Of a stretch of 37,904 nucleotides of DNA, positions 16,201 to 24,074 are shown one piece after another. Origin of the DNA: Candidatus Aminicenantota bacterium (GTDB taxonomy: Bacteria > Acidobacteriota > Aminicenantia > Aminicenantales > Aminicenantaceae); NCBI GenBank assembly GCA_003648765.1, contig QMPV01000007.1, forward strand, positions 1 to 37,904, read 5' to 3'. Position 1 is the stretch's first letter, and the number at the start of each line of letters is the position of its first letter. Below the pieces are notes generated by a model that saw nothing but the letters and a program-made list of their open reading frames with translations, was not told where the DNA came from and made no database searches. The position numbers were made by a program, and so were the translations under genes.

Positions 16201-17052
16201 TTAGACCTGCCCAAAATTAATTAATTCAATCTTATTGTTTTTAATAATTTCTGGCAACTCCTCATCCAACAAAGCCGCCAATTCCACTTCTCTTCCCCGA
16301 CGAAGTCGATAGGGACCACTTTCTTTTTCTATTTCTACCATTTCTGGGGTAATAAATCCAGGATGAACCATAATCTCAGTGATGCCGGGAGGAAGTTGAA
16401 CAAGAATAGTTTTTATTTTTTCCGCTGTCATTTCACCTACTGAACAAAGCCCAAAAAAATTATCAGCTAGACGAAAACCTTGCCGTCGGGCCAAAGGACG
16501 ACACATCAACCAAGATAAATAAATAAATATCGAACCAATTAAAAAGGCCGGCGGCCCAGCCCAACAAATCTGATTAATATAGCGGACCCTGGGCAATCCT
16601 AGCTCCTCGAGGAGAGGAATCAATCTCCTCAAAATAGGATAATAACAATGGAGATGTTTCTCACTATCGACGTGGGTTATATTTAATCCTGTTGCTTGAG
16701 CTTTCTTAATTTGAGCTCGGAACTCTTTAATTATTTCTTCTACTTTTATTTCTCTTCTCCAAAGTTTTTTAAGAATTAAGACTAAATCCCCCCAAAACTT
16801 CCCGGCTGAATTCACTAAGCTGGGAATTTCTTCTGGAGGAAGTACTGGGTGTCCCCGAATGACATTTAAATGAACTCCAATACCTAAGGTAGGCACTTTC
16901 AAAGCCAGTTCAACCGCCTGATTAAAGCCAGGCATATTAACCATAAGAGTGGCACTGGTTAAAATTCCTTCCTGATGGGCCTGAAGAATTCCTTCATTTA
17001 TCCCCTTGGCTAGACCAAAATCATCCGCATTGAAAATTACTTTTTTTCTCAT
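16201..17052 (-). CDS. YdjC/ChbG/HpnK-family deacetylase, NaxD-like by context
   Basis: A 283-residue carbohydrate deacetylase of the YdjC superfamily. The metal and catalytic motifs are present: NADDFG with D10-D11, GVHLN with H61, and HVDSEKHLH with H127/H133, plus VHPG near residue 235. A strongly hydrophobic insertion (FLIGSIFIYLSWLM, about 183-196) is unusual for soluble ChbG and suggests action on a membrane-bound lipid-linked sugar. I chose the ATG at 17052 because family members begin directly at the first strand (RKKVIFNADDFG). An upstream ATG at 17085 is in frame. Relatives include HpnK (hopanoid glucosamine) and NaxD (undecaprenyl-phosphate GalNAc). The neighbouring GT2 and GT39 favour the NaxD role. 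No hopanoid genes are seen. Confidence 0.87.
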   Translation of the reverse strand: MRKKVIFNADDFGLAKGINEGILQAHQEGILTSATLMVNMPGFNQAVELALKVPTLGIGVHLNVIRGHPVLPPEEIPSLVNSAGKFWGDLVLILKKLWRREIKVEEIIKEFRAQIKKAQATGLNITHVDSEKHLHCYYPILRRLIPLLEELGLPRVRYINQICWAGPPAFLIGSIFIYLSWLMCRPLARRQGFRLADNFFGLCSVGEMTAEKIKTILVQLPPGITEIMVHPGFITPEMVEIEKESGPYRLRRGREVELAALLDEELPEIIKNNKIELINFGQV

Positions 17053-17588
17053 TGTGTTTAGAAAATTAAACAGAAGAACAGCCATTGAACTAGCTGTTTC
17101 TGCCTCACTTCGTCCGTTATGGCTGCCTGGGCCTCCCTAAGGACAAGGGGCAACATCTTTCCACCTTTAGGCCTCATTCTTTATTCAATCCTTTACCTAG
17201 AACCAGGGTGGGATTATATCACAAGAGTTCTCTCCATGGCTATTATCGACTGAACTCCCGCCATCGCACTTCTCTGCCTCTTTTGGGCCACACAAAAACA
17301 CAGCCTGTCCCGAAAAAATATACTTCTCTTTTTCAAAAAACGACCAAGCTATTTTCAGAGACTATTTCCTCTTCACCTAAAGACCGAAAAATTTTTTTAG
17401 GCTTTTTTCAATTTTTTTCTTCTCAGAGGTGCTTTCTCCAGAGTTAAGACCTAGATAGCTCTCTTTTTGCTTCAGTTTTACTCTCATAAAAACTGCCTTC
17501 TCATTAAAGAAAAAGTTTAAATTGGGGCCAATTTACATTAGAATTAGGTCTATGCTTGAGTTAAATCTAATCCAATTCTGATCTAATT
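17053..17588. other. Divergent intergenic region between the deacetylase operon and asnB
   Basis: About 540 bases. On the minus strand it holds an extended -10 (17213-17221). On the plus strand an A/T-rich hairpin-like segment (CCTAAA at 17376-17381, TTTAGG at 17396-17401, followed by a T run) has no gene upstream to terminate. An AT-rich block with repeated CTAAT motifs (17560-17588) lies directly before asnB. I could not fit a good promoter for asnB, whose ATG also lacks a Shine-Dalgarno sequence. No RNA gene was recognised. Confidence 0.5.
17213..17221 (-). promoter_or_regulatory. Extended -10 element, probable promoter of the deacetylase-GT2-GT39-acyltransferase operon
   Basis: The minus strand reads TGATATAAT, a perfect -10 with the extended TG motif. 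There is no good -35 at 17 bases, which extended -10 promoters can tolerate. It lies about 160 bases upstream of the deacetylase start. The same nine-base element occurs before ftsK. Confidence 0.4.
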
Positions 17589-19472
17589 ATGTGTGGTATT
17601 TGTGGCATTTACAGCTTTTCTTCTCTTCCTCCGGAAAGTCGAGAAGAAGTACAGCGAATGAACTCCTCTCTTCGCCACCGGGGCCCTGACGATGAAGGTT
17701 ATTATTTTGACTCTCAAGTGGCTTTAGGAATGAGACGTCTAAGTATCATTGACCTCATCACTGGCCATCAACCTCAAAGTAATGAAGATAAAACCATTTG
17801 GGTAATATTAAACGGCGAAATCTATAATTTTCGAGAAATTAGAAAATATTTAATCCACCAGGGACACCGTTTCCAAACAAAATCTGATACCGAAGTCATT
17901 GTCCACCTTTATGAAGAAAAGGGGATAGATTTTGTGGAAGAGCTCAATGGCATGTTCGCTCTGGCTCTTTGGGATAAAGCAACCAAAACTTTTCTGCTCG
18001 TCCGCGACCGCCTCGGTATCAAACCCCTCCATTACACCTTTTATCAAGGTCGCCTCTATTTTGCCTCAGAAATAAAAGCCATTCTGCAGACTGATTTCCC
18101 TCGGGAAATGGACTGGGAAGCTTTGCATCAATATTTTACTTTCGAATACATTCCCGCTCCCCGAACTATCTTCAAAAATTTACATAAACTTTTGCCTGGC
18201 CATCGCCTGATTATTCAAAATAACTCCTGGAAAATAGAAAAATATTGGGATATTCCCTATCGAGAAAACCCCTCTTCTTCTCCCCACCCTGAGCAGCTCA
18301 CTCAAGAAATCCGGACTCGTCTCCAAGAATCTGTGCGTAAAAGATTGATCAGTGATGTGCCTCTCGGCGTCTTTCTCAGCGGAGGCCTGGATTCCAGTTC
18401 AGTCACTGCCTTTATGAGTCAATTAGTTAAAGAGCCGATCAAAACTTTTTCCATTGGTTTCGAAGAAGAGAGTTTCAACGAACTAGATTACGCTCGCCTG
18501 GTGGCGAAAAGATTTAAAACAGAGCACCACGAATTCATTGTGCGCTCAGCTCAAGTCAAGGAACTTGTCCCCCAATTAATAAAATTTCTGGATGAGCCTC
18601 TGGCCGACGCCTCAGTTATTCCTACTTACATTATTTCTCGTCTTGCCCGCGAATTTGTCACAGTGGCCTTAGCGGGCGAGGGTGGCGATGAGCTCTTCGC
18701 TGGCTATGACACTTATAAGGCTTACAAAATTGCCAAATTCTATCGTCAACTGCCAAACTTCCTTCGCCAAGCCATCATTAAACCATTGGTCTATTTATTG
18801 CCGGCCTCCAGCAAAAGATTGAGTTTTGAGTTCAAGGCCAAAAAATTCATCAGTGGCACGGATTACCCTCCGGAAATTGCCAACTATATCTGGTGGGGAG
18901 CTTATCATCCTGACCTCCGTCAACAACTTTTAGCCCCTCATCTATCTTCTCCAGAAAATCCTTACTCTCCTGTCTACTTTCATTTAAATAACTGCCGGGC
19001 GCCCGATGAACTAACCCGCCTCACTTATCTCGACTTGAAGCTCTATCTTCAAGACGATTTGCTCGTCAAAGTCGACCGAATGAGTATGGCTAATTCTCTG
19101 GAAATTAGAGTGCCTTTTCTGGACCATGAATTTGTTGAATTGGCCGAACAAATTCCCTCTTCTTTAAAGTTAAAAGGTTTAACCACAAAATATATTCTTA
19201 AAAAGGCCATGGCCCCTCTTCTTCCCCCTGAAATCCTGTCCCGGCGTAAAATTGGTTTTGATCTTCCCTTGGGAGTGTGGATAAGAACAGAATTAAAAGA
19301 TTTCGTGCTTGACACCCTCTCTCCAGATAGGCTAAAAAGACATGGTTTGTTCAATCAAAATTTTATCCAAACAATATTAAATGAACATTTCGCAGGCAAA
19401 CATAATCACCGGCAGTTACTGTGGCCCCTTATAATCTTCCAATTCTGGTATGATTTTTACCTTCAATCATGA
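17589..19472 (+). CDS. asnB: Asparagine synthetase B, glutamine-hydrolysing
   Basis: A 627-residue two-domain enzyme. Residues 1 to about 205 are an N-terminal nucleophile glutaminase with catalytic Cys2 exposed after Met removal (MCGICGIYSF), RHRGPDDEG and NGEIYN. The rest is an ATP-pyrophosphatase synthetase with the PP-loop SGGLDSSSV (264-272) and the GEGGDELFAGYD motif. It converts aspartate to asparagine, or amidates a similar carboxylate. In surface-polysaccharide loci, long AsnB homologues often amidate uronic acids or other sugar acids. With a methyltransferase coupled to its end and glycosyltransferases following, that role is possible here. The methyltransferase gene overlaps its stop by ATGA. 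Confidence 0.93.
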   Translation: MCGICGIYSFSSLPPESREEVQRMNSSLRHRGPDDEGYYFDSQVALGMRRLSIIDLITGHQPQSNEDKTIWVILNGEIYNFREIRKYLIHQGHRFQTKSDTEVIVHLYEEKGIDFVEELNGMFALALWDKATKTFLLVRDRLGIKPLHYTFYQGRLYFASEIKAILQTDFPREMDWEALHQYFTFEYIPAPRTIFKNLHKLLPGHRLIIQNNSWKIEKYWDIPYRENPSSSPHPEQLTQEIRTRLQESVRKRLISDVPLGVFLSGGLDSSSVTAFMSQLVKEPIKTFSIGFEEESFNELDYARLVAKRFKTEHHEFIVRSAQVKELVPQLIKFLDEPLADASVIPTYIISRLAREFVTVALAGEGGDELFAGYDTYKAYKIAKFYRQLPNFLRQAIIKPLVYLLPASSKRLSFEFKAKKFISGTDYPPEIANYIWWGAYHPDLRQQLLAPHLSSPENPYSPVYFHLNNCRAPDELTRLTYLDLKLYLQDDLLVKVDRMSMANSLEIRVPFLDHEFVELAEQIPSSLKLKGLTTKYILKKAMAPLLPPEILSRRKIGFDLPLGVWIRTELKDFVLDTLSPDRLKRHGLFNQNFIQTILNEHFAGKHNHRQLLWPLIIFQFWYDFYLQS

Positions 19473-20143
19473 ACCAAATTGATTCTGACCGACTCAAAAA
19501 AATTGAAAAAGATATCCGTGATTTTTATCGCCAACAATCTTGGCTTGTCCGGCTCTACCAAAAAATAAAATTTAAAATCTGTCCCCTTTTACCTCTCGAA
19601 TCTTATTTCCCACCTGAAGGTACTATCCTTGATCTTGGATGTGGCCAGGGATTATTCTCCCTTATTCTCTATCTTGGTTCCCCTAAAAGGAAAATCATCG
19701 GTGTTGATTTGGACGAAAAAAAAATAGAAAAAGCTAAGGAGCTGGTGGGATCAATCCAAAATTTATCCTTCACGCGCCAGGACATTATCCAAGACGATTA
19801 TCCCGCCGTGGATGCTGTGGCGCTGATAGATGTTCTTTATCTCCTTCCTTATGAAACTCATCTCCACATTTTCAAAAAAGTTAATGACTGTTTACCTCCT
19901 CACGGCCTTTTCCTTCTTAAAGAAATGGATACCCGCCCCCGGTGGAAATACCTCTGGAATATACTCCAAGAAACTCTAGCGGTTAAAATTATTGGTTTTA
20001 CTTTAGGCAGTCGTTTCTATTTCCGTTCCCAGAAGGACATGCTTCTCCTCCTGAATCAAGCTGGATTCCAAACGAAAGTCATCAATCTTCATCAAGGATA
20101 CTGGTATCCCCACATAGCTTATCTCTGCCATAAAAAAACTTAA
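19469..20143 (+). CDS. Class I SAM-dependent methyltransferase
   Basis: A 224-residue methyltransferase translated by ATGA overlap with asnB. Motif I ILDLGCGQGLFS (53-64) and the following acidic strand (IIGVDLDEKKI) give a clear SAM-binding fold. Motif IV is VDAVALIDVLYLL and the post-motif is LPPHGLFLLKEMD. The N-terminal 50 residues and the region near 170 contain basic-hydrophobic stretches that could contact membranes. The coupled translation suggests it acts in the same pathway as the AsnB-like enzyme, perhaps on a glycan intermediate. No closer assignment is possible. Confidence 0.85.
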   Translation: MNQIDSDRLKKIEKDIRDFYRQQSWLVRLYQKIKFKICPLLPLESYFPPEGTILDLGCGQGLFSLILYLGSPKRKIIGVDLDEKKIEKAKELVGSIQNLSFTRQDIIQDDYPAVDAVALIDVLYLLPYETHLHIFKKVNDCLPPHGLFLLKEMDTRPRWKYLWNILQETLAVKIIGFTLGSRFYFRSQKDMLLLLNQAGFQTKVINLHQGYWYPHIAYLCHKKT

Positions 20144-20161
20144 CTATGTTCTTTCCTCTTA

Positions 20162-20189
20162 TTGGCCAGACTAGGTTAAGATTTATAAT
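20162..20189 (+). promoter_or_regulatory. Candidate promoter for the GT9-Dpm1-rsmA-radical SAM run
   Basis: TTGGCC (20162-20167), 16 bases, TATAAT (20184-20189). The -10 is a perfect match and the -35 matches four of six. It lies in the 122-base gap before the GT9 gene, the longest gap inside this plus-strand run. A second possibility, TTGTCT-17-CATAAC at 20202-20230, overlaps the same gap. Confidence 0.4.
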
Positions 20190-20253
20190 TAAGCAGAAAA
20201 GTTGTCTTCCTCTTGGATTTATGGCATAACTTAATACTACTTTTGATGATAAA

Positions 20254-20258
20254 AGAGG
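20254..20258 (+). promoter_or_regulatory. Ribosome binding site fixing a TTG start for the GT9 gene
   Basis: AGAGG lies seven bases before the TTG at 20266. No in-frame ATG occurs until well into the conserved domain. The protein reads through a cysteine-rich leader directly after this TTG, so the non-ATG start is well supported. Confidence 0.55.
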
Positions 20259-20265
20259 TAGATAA

Positions 20266-21363
20266 TTGCAATTAAAAGATGATTGTCTACATTTTCGGGG
20301 TGATAAGCCCTGTAAATACAAACGCTTGTGTTCCGGTTGTCCCTATTATCAACCTTTTCCCAAACGGATTCTCATTATAAAAGGTCGAGCTCAGGGCGAT
20401 GTGCTCCGGACTACACCTCTCTTGCCCGCTATCAAAAGAACTTATCCTGATTCTCATCTCACCTGGATAGTCGATGAGGAAAGTGTGCCCCTGTTAACCC
20501 ATAATCCTTATCTTGATCGCCTTGTCTTTTTCTCCTTAGAAAATGTTCTTTACCTTCAACAGCAAACCTTTGACCTACTTCTTTCTTTAGACAAAGAACC
20601 TCTTTCCACTGCTTTGGCTCAATCAATTAAAGCCAAAGAAAAAAAAGGTTTTGGCCTGAATCAGTGGGGTAACTTAACTATTTTCAACCCCGAAAGCGAA
20701 TATGCTTTTCAATTAGGAGTGGATGACGAGTTGAAATTTCACCAGAATAAAAAAACATATCAACAAATAATTCATGAAATGACGGGCTTTAATTATCAAC
20801 GTGATCCTTATTTATTTTATCTTCAAGAAGAAGATACGCTAAGGGCAAAAAAGTACTTCCAATCAAAAAAAATAGATAAATCTCGTCCTTTAATTGGTCT
20901 CAACACCGGAGCCGGAGAAAAATTTTTAACTAAGCAATGGCCCGCGGAATACTTTATTCAATTAAGCCAAATGCTCTATCAAGAATTAAAAGCTAATATT
21001 TTCCTTTTAGGCGGCCCCCGAGAAACCAAACTCAATCAGCAAATAGAAAAGAAGTCCAATATACCTATTTTTAATACTGGAAATGACAATAGTTTACGCG
21101 AATTTGCTGGTTTTATTTCTTTTTTAGATGTGGTAGTCTGCGCCGATACCCTAGCTCTTCATTTAGCTCTGGCTCTAAAAAGAAAAGTTGTCGCTCTCTT
21201 TGGCCCCACTTGTCCTCAAGAAATCGACATGTATGACTTAGGTGTTAAATTATTTGCCGGAGTGCCTTGTTCCCCTTGTTACAAGCCAACTTGTGCTGAA
21301 CTTTCTTGTATGAAATCAATTAAACCTATCCAGGTCTTAGAAGCGATAAAATCACTTCTGTAA
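20266..21363 (+). CDS. GT9-family (heptosyltransferase-like) glycosyltransferase with N-terminal cysteine cluster
   Basis: A 365-residue GT-B enzyme of the ADP-heptose:LPS heptosyltransferase family. ILIIKGRAQGDVLRTTPLLP is the N-domain acceptor loop, followed by IGLNTGAGEKFLTKQWP and the donor-domain ADTLALHLALALKRKVVALF. Two cysteine clusters stand out. One is N-terminal to the fold (C7, C16, C22, C25 in a 28-residue leader ending CSGCPYY). The other is C-terminal (VPCSPCYKPTCAELSCM), the latter being common in the family. The leader could bind zinc or an iron-sulphur cluster, which is an inference from spacing. Translation starts at TTG with a good Shine-Dalgarno sequence. The Dpm1-like gene follows after two bases. 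Confidence 0.88.
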   Translation: MQLKDDCLHFRGDKPCKYKRLCSGCPYYQPFPKRILIIKGRAQGDVLRTTPLLPAIKRTYPDSHLTWIVDEESVPLLTHNPYLDRLVFFSLENVLYLQQQTFDLLLSLDKEPLSTALAQSIKAKEKKGFGLNQWGNLTIFNPESEYAFQLGVDDELKFHQNKKTYQQIIHEMTGFNYQRDPYLFYLQEEDTLRAKKYFQSKKIDKSRPLIGLNTGAGEKFLTKQWPAEYFIQLSQMLYQELKANIFLLGGPRETKLNQQIEKKSNIPIFNTGNDNSLREFAGFISFLDVVVCADTLALHLALALKRKVVALFGPTCPQEIDMYDLGVKLFAGVPCSPCYKPTCAELSCMKSIKPIQVLEAIKSLL

Positions 21364-21365
21364 CC

Positions 21366-22106
21366 ATGAAGAAAAATATTGTTGTGATGATTCCCACTTA
21401 TAATGAAAAAGATAACATTATTCCTCTAATTGAAGAAATCCTAGCGTTGAACAATCAATATAATTACCAAGTTCTGGTGGTCGACGATAACTCTCCTGAC
21501 GGTACGGCTCAAATAGTTAAGACCAAATTCGGCCAAGACCCCCGGGTTAAAACACTAGTTCGGTTAAAACGACGAGGTCGGGGAGCAGCTGGAATTGATG
21601 GCTTCAAGGCTGCCCTGAGGATGAAGCCAGATTTTATCATTGAAATGGATGCTGATTTTTCTCACCAACCTCAGGAAATTCCCCGCCTTTTGGCCCAGGC
21701 TGATCAAGCTGATATTATTATCGGATCTCGGTTTGTGAAAGGTGGCCAGGACAATGAAAGAAATTTAATAAGAAGAGTAATCACCTTTTTTGTGCGACTC
21801 TATATTCGGAGATCTTTCAAAATTCCGGTGAAAGATGTTTCTTCCGGCTTCCGTTGTTTCCGCCCCGAAGTACTCGAAGCTCTCGACCTGGATGATCTGA
21901 TCTCGGTGGGACCTTCGGTAGTATTAGAAACCCTTTACAAAGCCCATCTTCTCGGCTTCAAAATGAAAGAAGTGCCCATCACTTTCCGGGACAGAGCCCG
22001 GGGCCAAACCAAATTAAATTTCCCCCTTCTTCTAGAAACTTTCGTCATGAGTTTAATCATCAAAGAAAGACTAAAACACCTCCACTCTATTGTTGGCGAG
22101 AAATAA
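21366..22106 (+). CDS. Dpm1-type GT2, polyprenyl-phosphate mannose synthase-like
   Basis: A 246-residue GT2 enzyme of the short, soluble dolichol-phosphate mannosyltransferase class. IPTYNEKDNI, VVDDNSPDGT and EMDADFSHQP are the donor and metal-binding motifs of Dpm1. The C-terminal segment RDRARGQTKLN is the conserved basic loop. Unlike the two other GT2 enzymes in this window it lacks the paired C-terminal membrane helices. It probably makes a polyprenyl-phosphate hexose at the membrane surface. That could feed either GT39 enzyme here. It starts two bases after the GT9 stop with no separate ribosome site, consistent with coupling. Confidence 0.9.
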   Translation: MKKNIVVMIPTYNEKDNIIPLIEEILALNNQYNYQVLVVDDNSPDGTAQIVKTKFGQDPRVKTLVRLKRRGRGAAGIDGFKAALRMKPDFIIEMDADFSHQPQEIPRLLAQADQADIIIGSRFVKGGQDNERNLIRRVITFFVRLYIRRSFKIPVKDVSSGFRCFRPEVLEALDLDDLISVGPSVVLETLYKAHLLGFKMKEVPITFRDRARGQTKLNFPLLLETFVMSLIIKERLKHLHSIVGEK

Positions 22107-22121
22107 AGTTAAATTTTTTCC

Positions 22122-22979
22122 ATGAAAAAATCAAAAAGACATTCTCTCGGCCAACATTTTTTAAAAAATCCACGACTTATCCACAAAATAATTAACATTA
22201 TTGACCCCCATGAAGACGAATTGATTGTAGAAATTGGAGCAGGTAAAGGCAGTCTGACTCTGCCTCTGGCTGAACGGTGCGGCCTGGTTTTAGCTATAGA
22301 AAAAGACCCTTCTTTGGTTGACCTCCTGAAAAATATCATCCCTGCTAATGTCAAGCTGATAGCTGCAGACATTCTCAAGCTAAATTTAAGCCACATCATC
22401 GCTAGGCCCCAAAAAGAATATTCCCAGATAAAATTAGTTGGCAACCTCCCTTACTCTATAGCTTCCCAAATCATTTTGAAGGCTTTTGAACATAAAGCCG
22501 ACTTCCCTTTCTGGGTTTTCCTCCTTCAAGAAGAAATGGCCCAACGTTTCTTAGCTTCGCCTGGGAGTAAAAAATTCAATCCTCTGGGAATTATGCTCCA
22601 GATCTACTTCGAAATTCGCCCTGAGCTCAAAATAAACCCGAGGTCGTTTCAGCCCCCACCTCGGGTCTATTCCATCCTTCTCTCTTTTACCCAGCGATCA
22701 ACCCCTCTCTTTCCTTTACCCGAAGAAAAAAACTTCCATTCCTTTTTAAAAAAATGTTTCGCTACTCGCCGGAAAACTCTAAGTAATAATCTTCTGGCCG
22801 CCTCATTCTCTCCAGAGGCGGTGACAGAGGCTTTCTCCATTTTGAAAATCCCCCCTAAAGCCAGAGCAGAAGAATTGTCGTTGAAAACCTTTTTTGCCCT
22901 TTATAATTTTTTCTACTTGAAAAATAAGTCCGAAAACCCGGAGAATATATTGTTAGTGAAGGACAGAAAAAATGAATAA
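22122..22979 (+). CDS. rsmA: 16S rRNA (adenine1518-N6/adenine1519-N6)-dimethyltransferase
   Basis: The 285-residue KsgA/RsmA enzyme dimethylates two adjacent adenines in the 3' terminal helix of 16S rRNA during 30S maturation. Hallmarks are HSLGQHFLKNP at the start, the SAM loop EIGAGKGSLT, the catalytic NLPYSIASQI and the downstream PPPRVYS motif. A C-terminal helical domain with KKCFATRRKTL binds RNA. The last eight bases overlap the radical SAM gene. Some 14 residues after the usual end (from about SENPENILL) are not conserved as far as I recall. Its presence inside a glycosyltransferase run is probably incidental. Confidence 0.95.
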   Translation: MKKSKRHSLGQHFLKNPRLIHKIINIIDPHEDELIVEIGAGKGSLTLPLAERCGLVLAIEKDPSLVDLLKNIIPANVKLIAADILKLNLSHIIARPQKEYSQIKLVGNLPYSIASQIILKAFEHKADFPFWVFLLQEEMAQRFLASPGSKKFNPLGIMLQIYFEIRPELKINPRSFQPPPRVYSILLSFTQRSTPLFPLPEEKNFHSFLKKCFATRRKTLSNNLLAASFSPEAVTEAFSILKIPPKARAEELSLKTFFALYNFFYLKNKSENPENILLVKDRKNE

Positions 22980-23949
22980 CTGGAAATATTATCGTCGATT
23001 GGTTCAACTTTTTATTGCCTATAAAAGGAAAAAATTAAAGCTCTCCTACATGCCCGTCAGAATTTGGGTTGAACCCACTAGCTACTGCAACCTTAAATGT
23101 ATTATGTGTCCCAATAAAGATTTACCTAAAGAACAGAAAGGATTTATGGAATGGACCCTATATAAAAAAATAATTGATGAGGCAGCTCAATCGATTTTTG
23201 ACATCCACCTTCTCCATAGAGGCGAATCGCTTCTCCATCCAGACTTCTTCAAAATGGCCCGCTATGCCCACGAAAAAGGCTTAACCGTTAAGTTCCATAC
23301 TAATGGCACACTTCTTAACGAAGAGAAATCATATCAATTGATTGAATCAGGGATTGATCAATTCTCCTTCTCCTTTGACGGTTATAAAAAAGAAACATAT
23401 GAAAAAATTAGAGTTGGAGCCGATTTCGATAAAACGGTGCAAAACATTATCCAATTTTTGGAAATTAAAAAGAAGTTGAAGGCCAAAAAACCATTTACTA
23501 TTCTGGAATTAATAAATTTTCCAGAGGAAAACATTCGACATGATCGGATAGGAAGAAAGAAATTTCTCCAAAATTTCGCGGGCTTGCCTTTGGATAAATT
23601 AGAAATTAAGGAACTTCATAATTGGGCCGGTGAAATTCCCCGTCCTAGACGACCAAAAGACTTTTCTCCTTGCACTTTCCTCTGGCAAGCTCTGATCATC
23701 TTCTGGGATGGGTCAGTCCTTCCCTGTACCCAGGACTTTTTTGGTTATCTTACTTTAGGCAATGTAAAAAGCTCTTCCTTGGCTGAAATCTGGAATGGAG
23801 AAAAGCTAATCAGGTTGCGCCAGAAAATGATTAACCATGATATTGATGATCTAAAACCCTGCCGTCAATGTGATCGTCCTTGGAGAGAGAAAATTCTGGG
23901 AGTACCTAAAGAATATCTCTGGAAGTTTATTAGCAAACGCATGCCCTAA
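22972..23949 (+). CDS. Radical SAM protein with SPASM-type C-terminal cysteines
   Basis: A 325-residue radical SAM enzyme. The 4Fe-4S cluster motif is C39-x3-C43-x2-C46 (YCNLKCIMC), followed by a TIM-barrel-like domain with HTNGTLLNEE and FSFDG. The C-terminus has cysteines in an SPASM-like arrangement (SPCTFLW, VLPCTQDFFG, CRQCDRPW) that would hold a second cluster. SPASM proteins modify peptides or proteins, or act on sugars and tRNA. This one is typical of envelope-gene neighbourhoods in candidate phyla, and no peptide substrate gene is visible next to it. AAGGA lies nine bases before the ATG, inside the end of rsmA. Confidence 0.88.
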   Translation: MNNWKYYRRLVQLFIAYKRKKLKLSYMPVRIWVEPTSYCNLKCIMCPNKDLPKEQKGFMEWTLYKKIIDEAAQSIFDIHLLHRGESLLHPDFFKMARYAHEKGLTVKFHTNGTLLNEEKSYQLIESGIDQFSFSFDGYKKETYEKIRVGADFDKTVQNIIQFLEIKKKLKAKKPFTILELINFPEENIRHDRIGRKKFLQNFAGLPLDKLEIKELHNWAGEIPRPRRPKDFSPCTFLWQALIIFWDGSVLPCTQDFFGYLTLGNVKSSSLAEIWNGEKLIRLRQKMINHDIDDLKPCRQCDRPWREKILGVPKEYLWKFISKRMP

Positions 23950-23987
23950 AGAACTTGACTTGTTTAATCCTACTAAATAGATAAAGA

Positions 23988-24016
23988 TTGCTCTAGGCCT
24001 CATTCTATGGTATAAA
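23988..24016 (+). promoter_or_regulatory. Promoter for the AMIN/beta-barrel gene
   Basis: TTGCTC (23988-23993), 17 bases, TATAAA (24011-24016), with TGG directly before the -10 (extended). It gives a leader of about 50 bases that carries the GGAGG ribosome site. This is among the best promoter matches in the window. Confidence 0.55.
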
Positions 24017-24061
24017 TACAACTCAATAAAAATTTTTTTTATATAGAGAAGAAATAAAAGT

Positions 24062-24066
24062 GGAGG
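24062..24066 (+). promoter_or_regulatory. Ribosome binding site fixing a TTG start at 24075
   Basis: GGAGG followed by eight bases and TTG (24075). An in-frame GTG at 24060 would place the Shine-Dalgarno sequence inside the coding region and has none upstream. The TTG start also gives a clean signal peptide. Confidence 0.7.
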
Positions 24067-24074
24067 CAGGTAAA

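Noticed and set aside
16201-17052. Assignment of the YdjC-family gene as HpnK of hopanoid synthesis.
   Set aside because: No squalene-hopene cyclase, HpnH, HpnI or HpnJ genes occur nearby. GT2 and ArnT-like neighbours fit a NaxD-type role better.
17376-17408. Hairpin-like CCTAAA...TTTAGG followed by a T run, resembling an intrinsic terminator on the plus strand.
   Set aside because: The stem is short and A/T-rich, and there is no plus-strand gene upstream for it to terminate.
17208-17447. A 79-codon plus-strand frame with GTG start in the gap before asnB.
   Set aside because: Low-complexity, lysine/serine/phenylalanine-rich translation, no usable ribosome site, and it overlaps the minus-strand extended -10. 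More likely chance.
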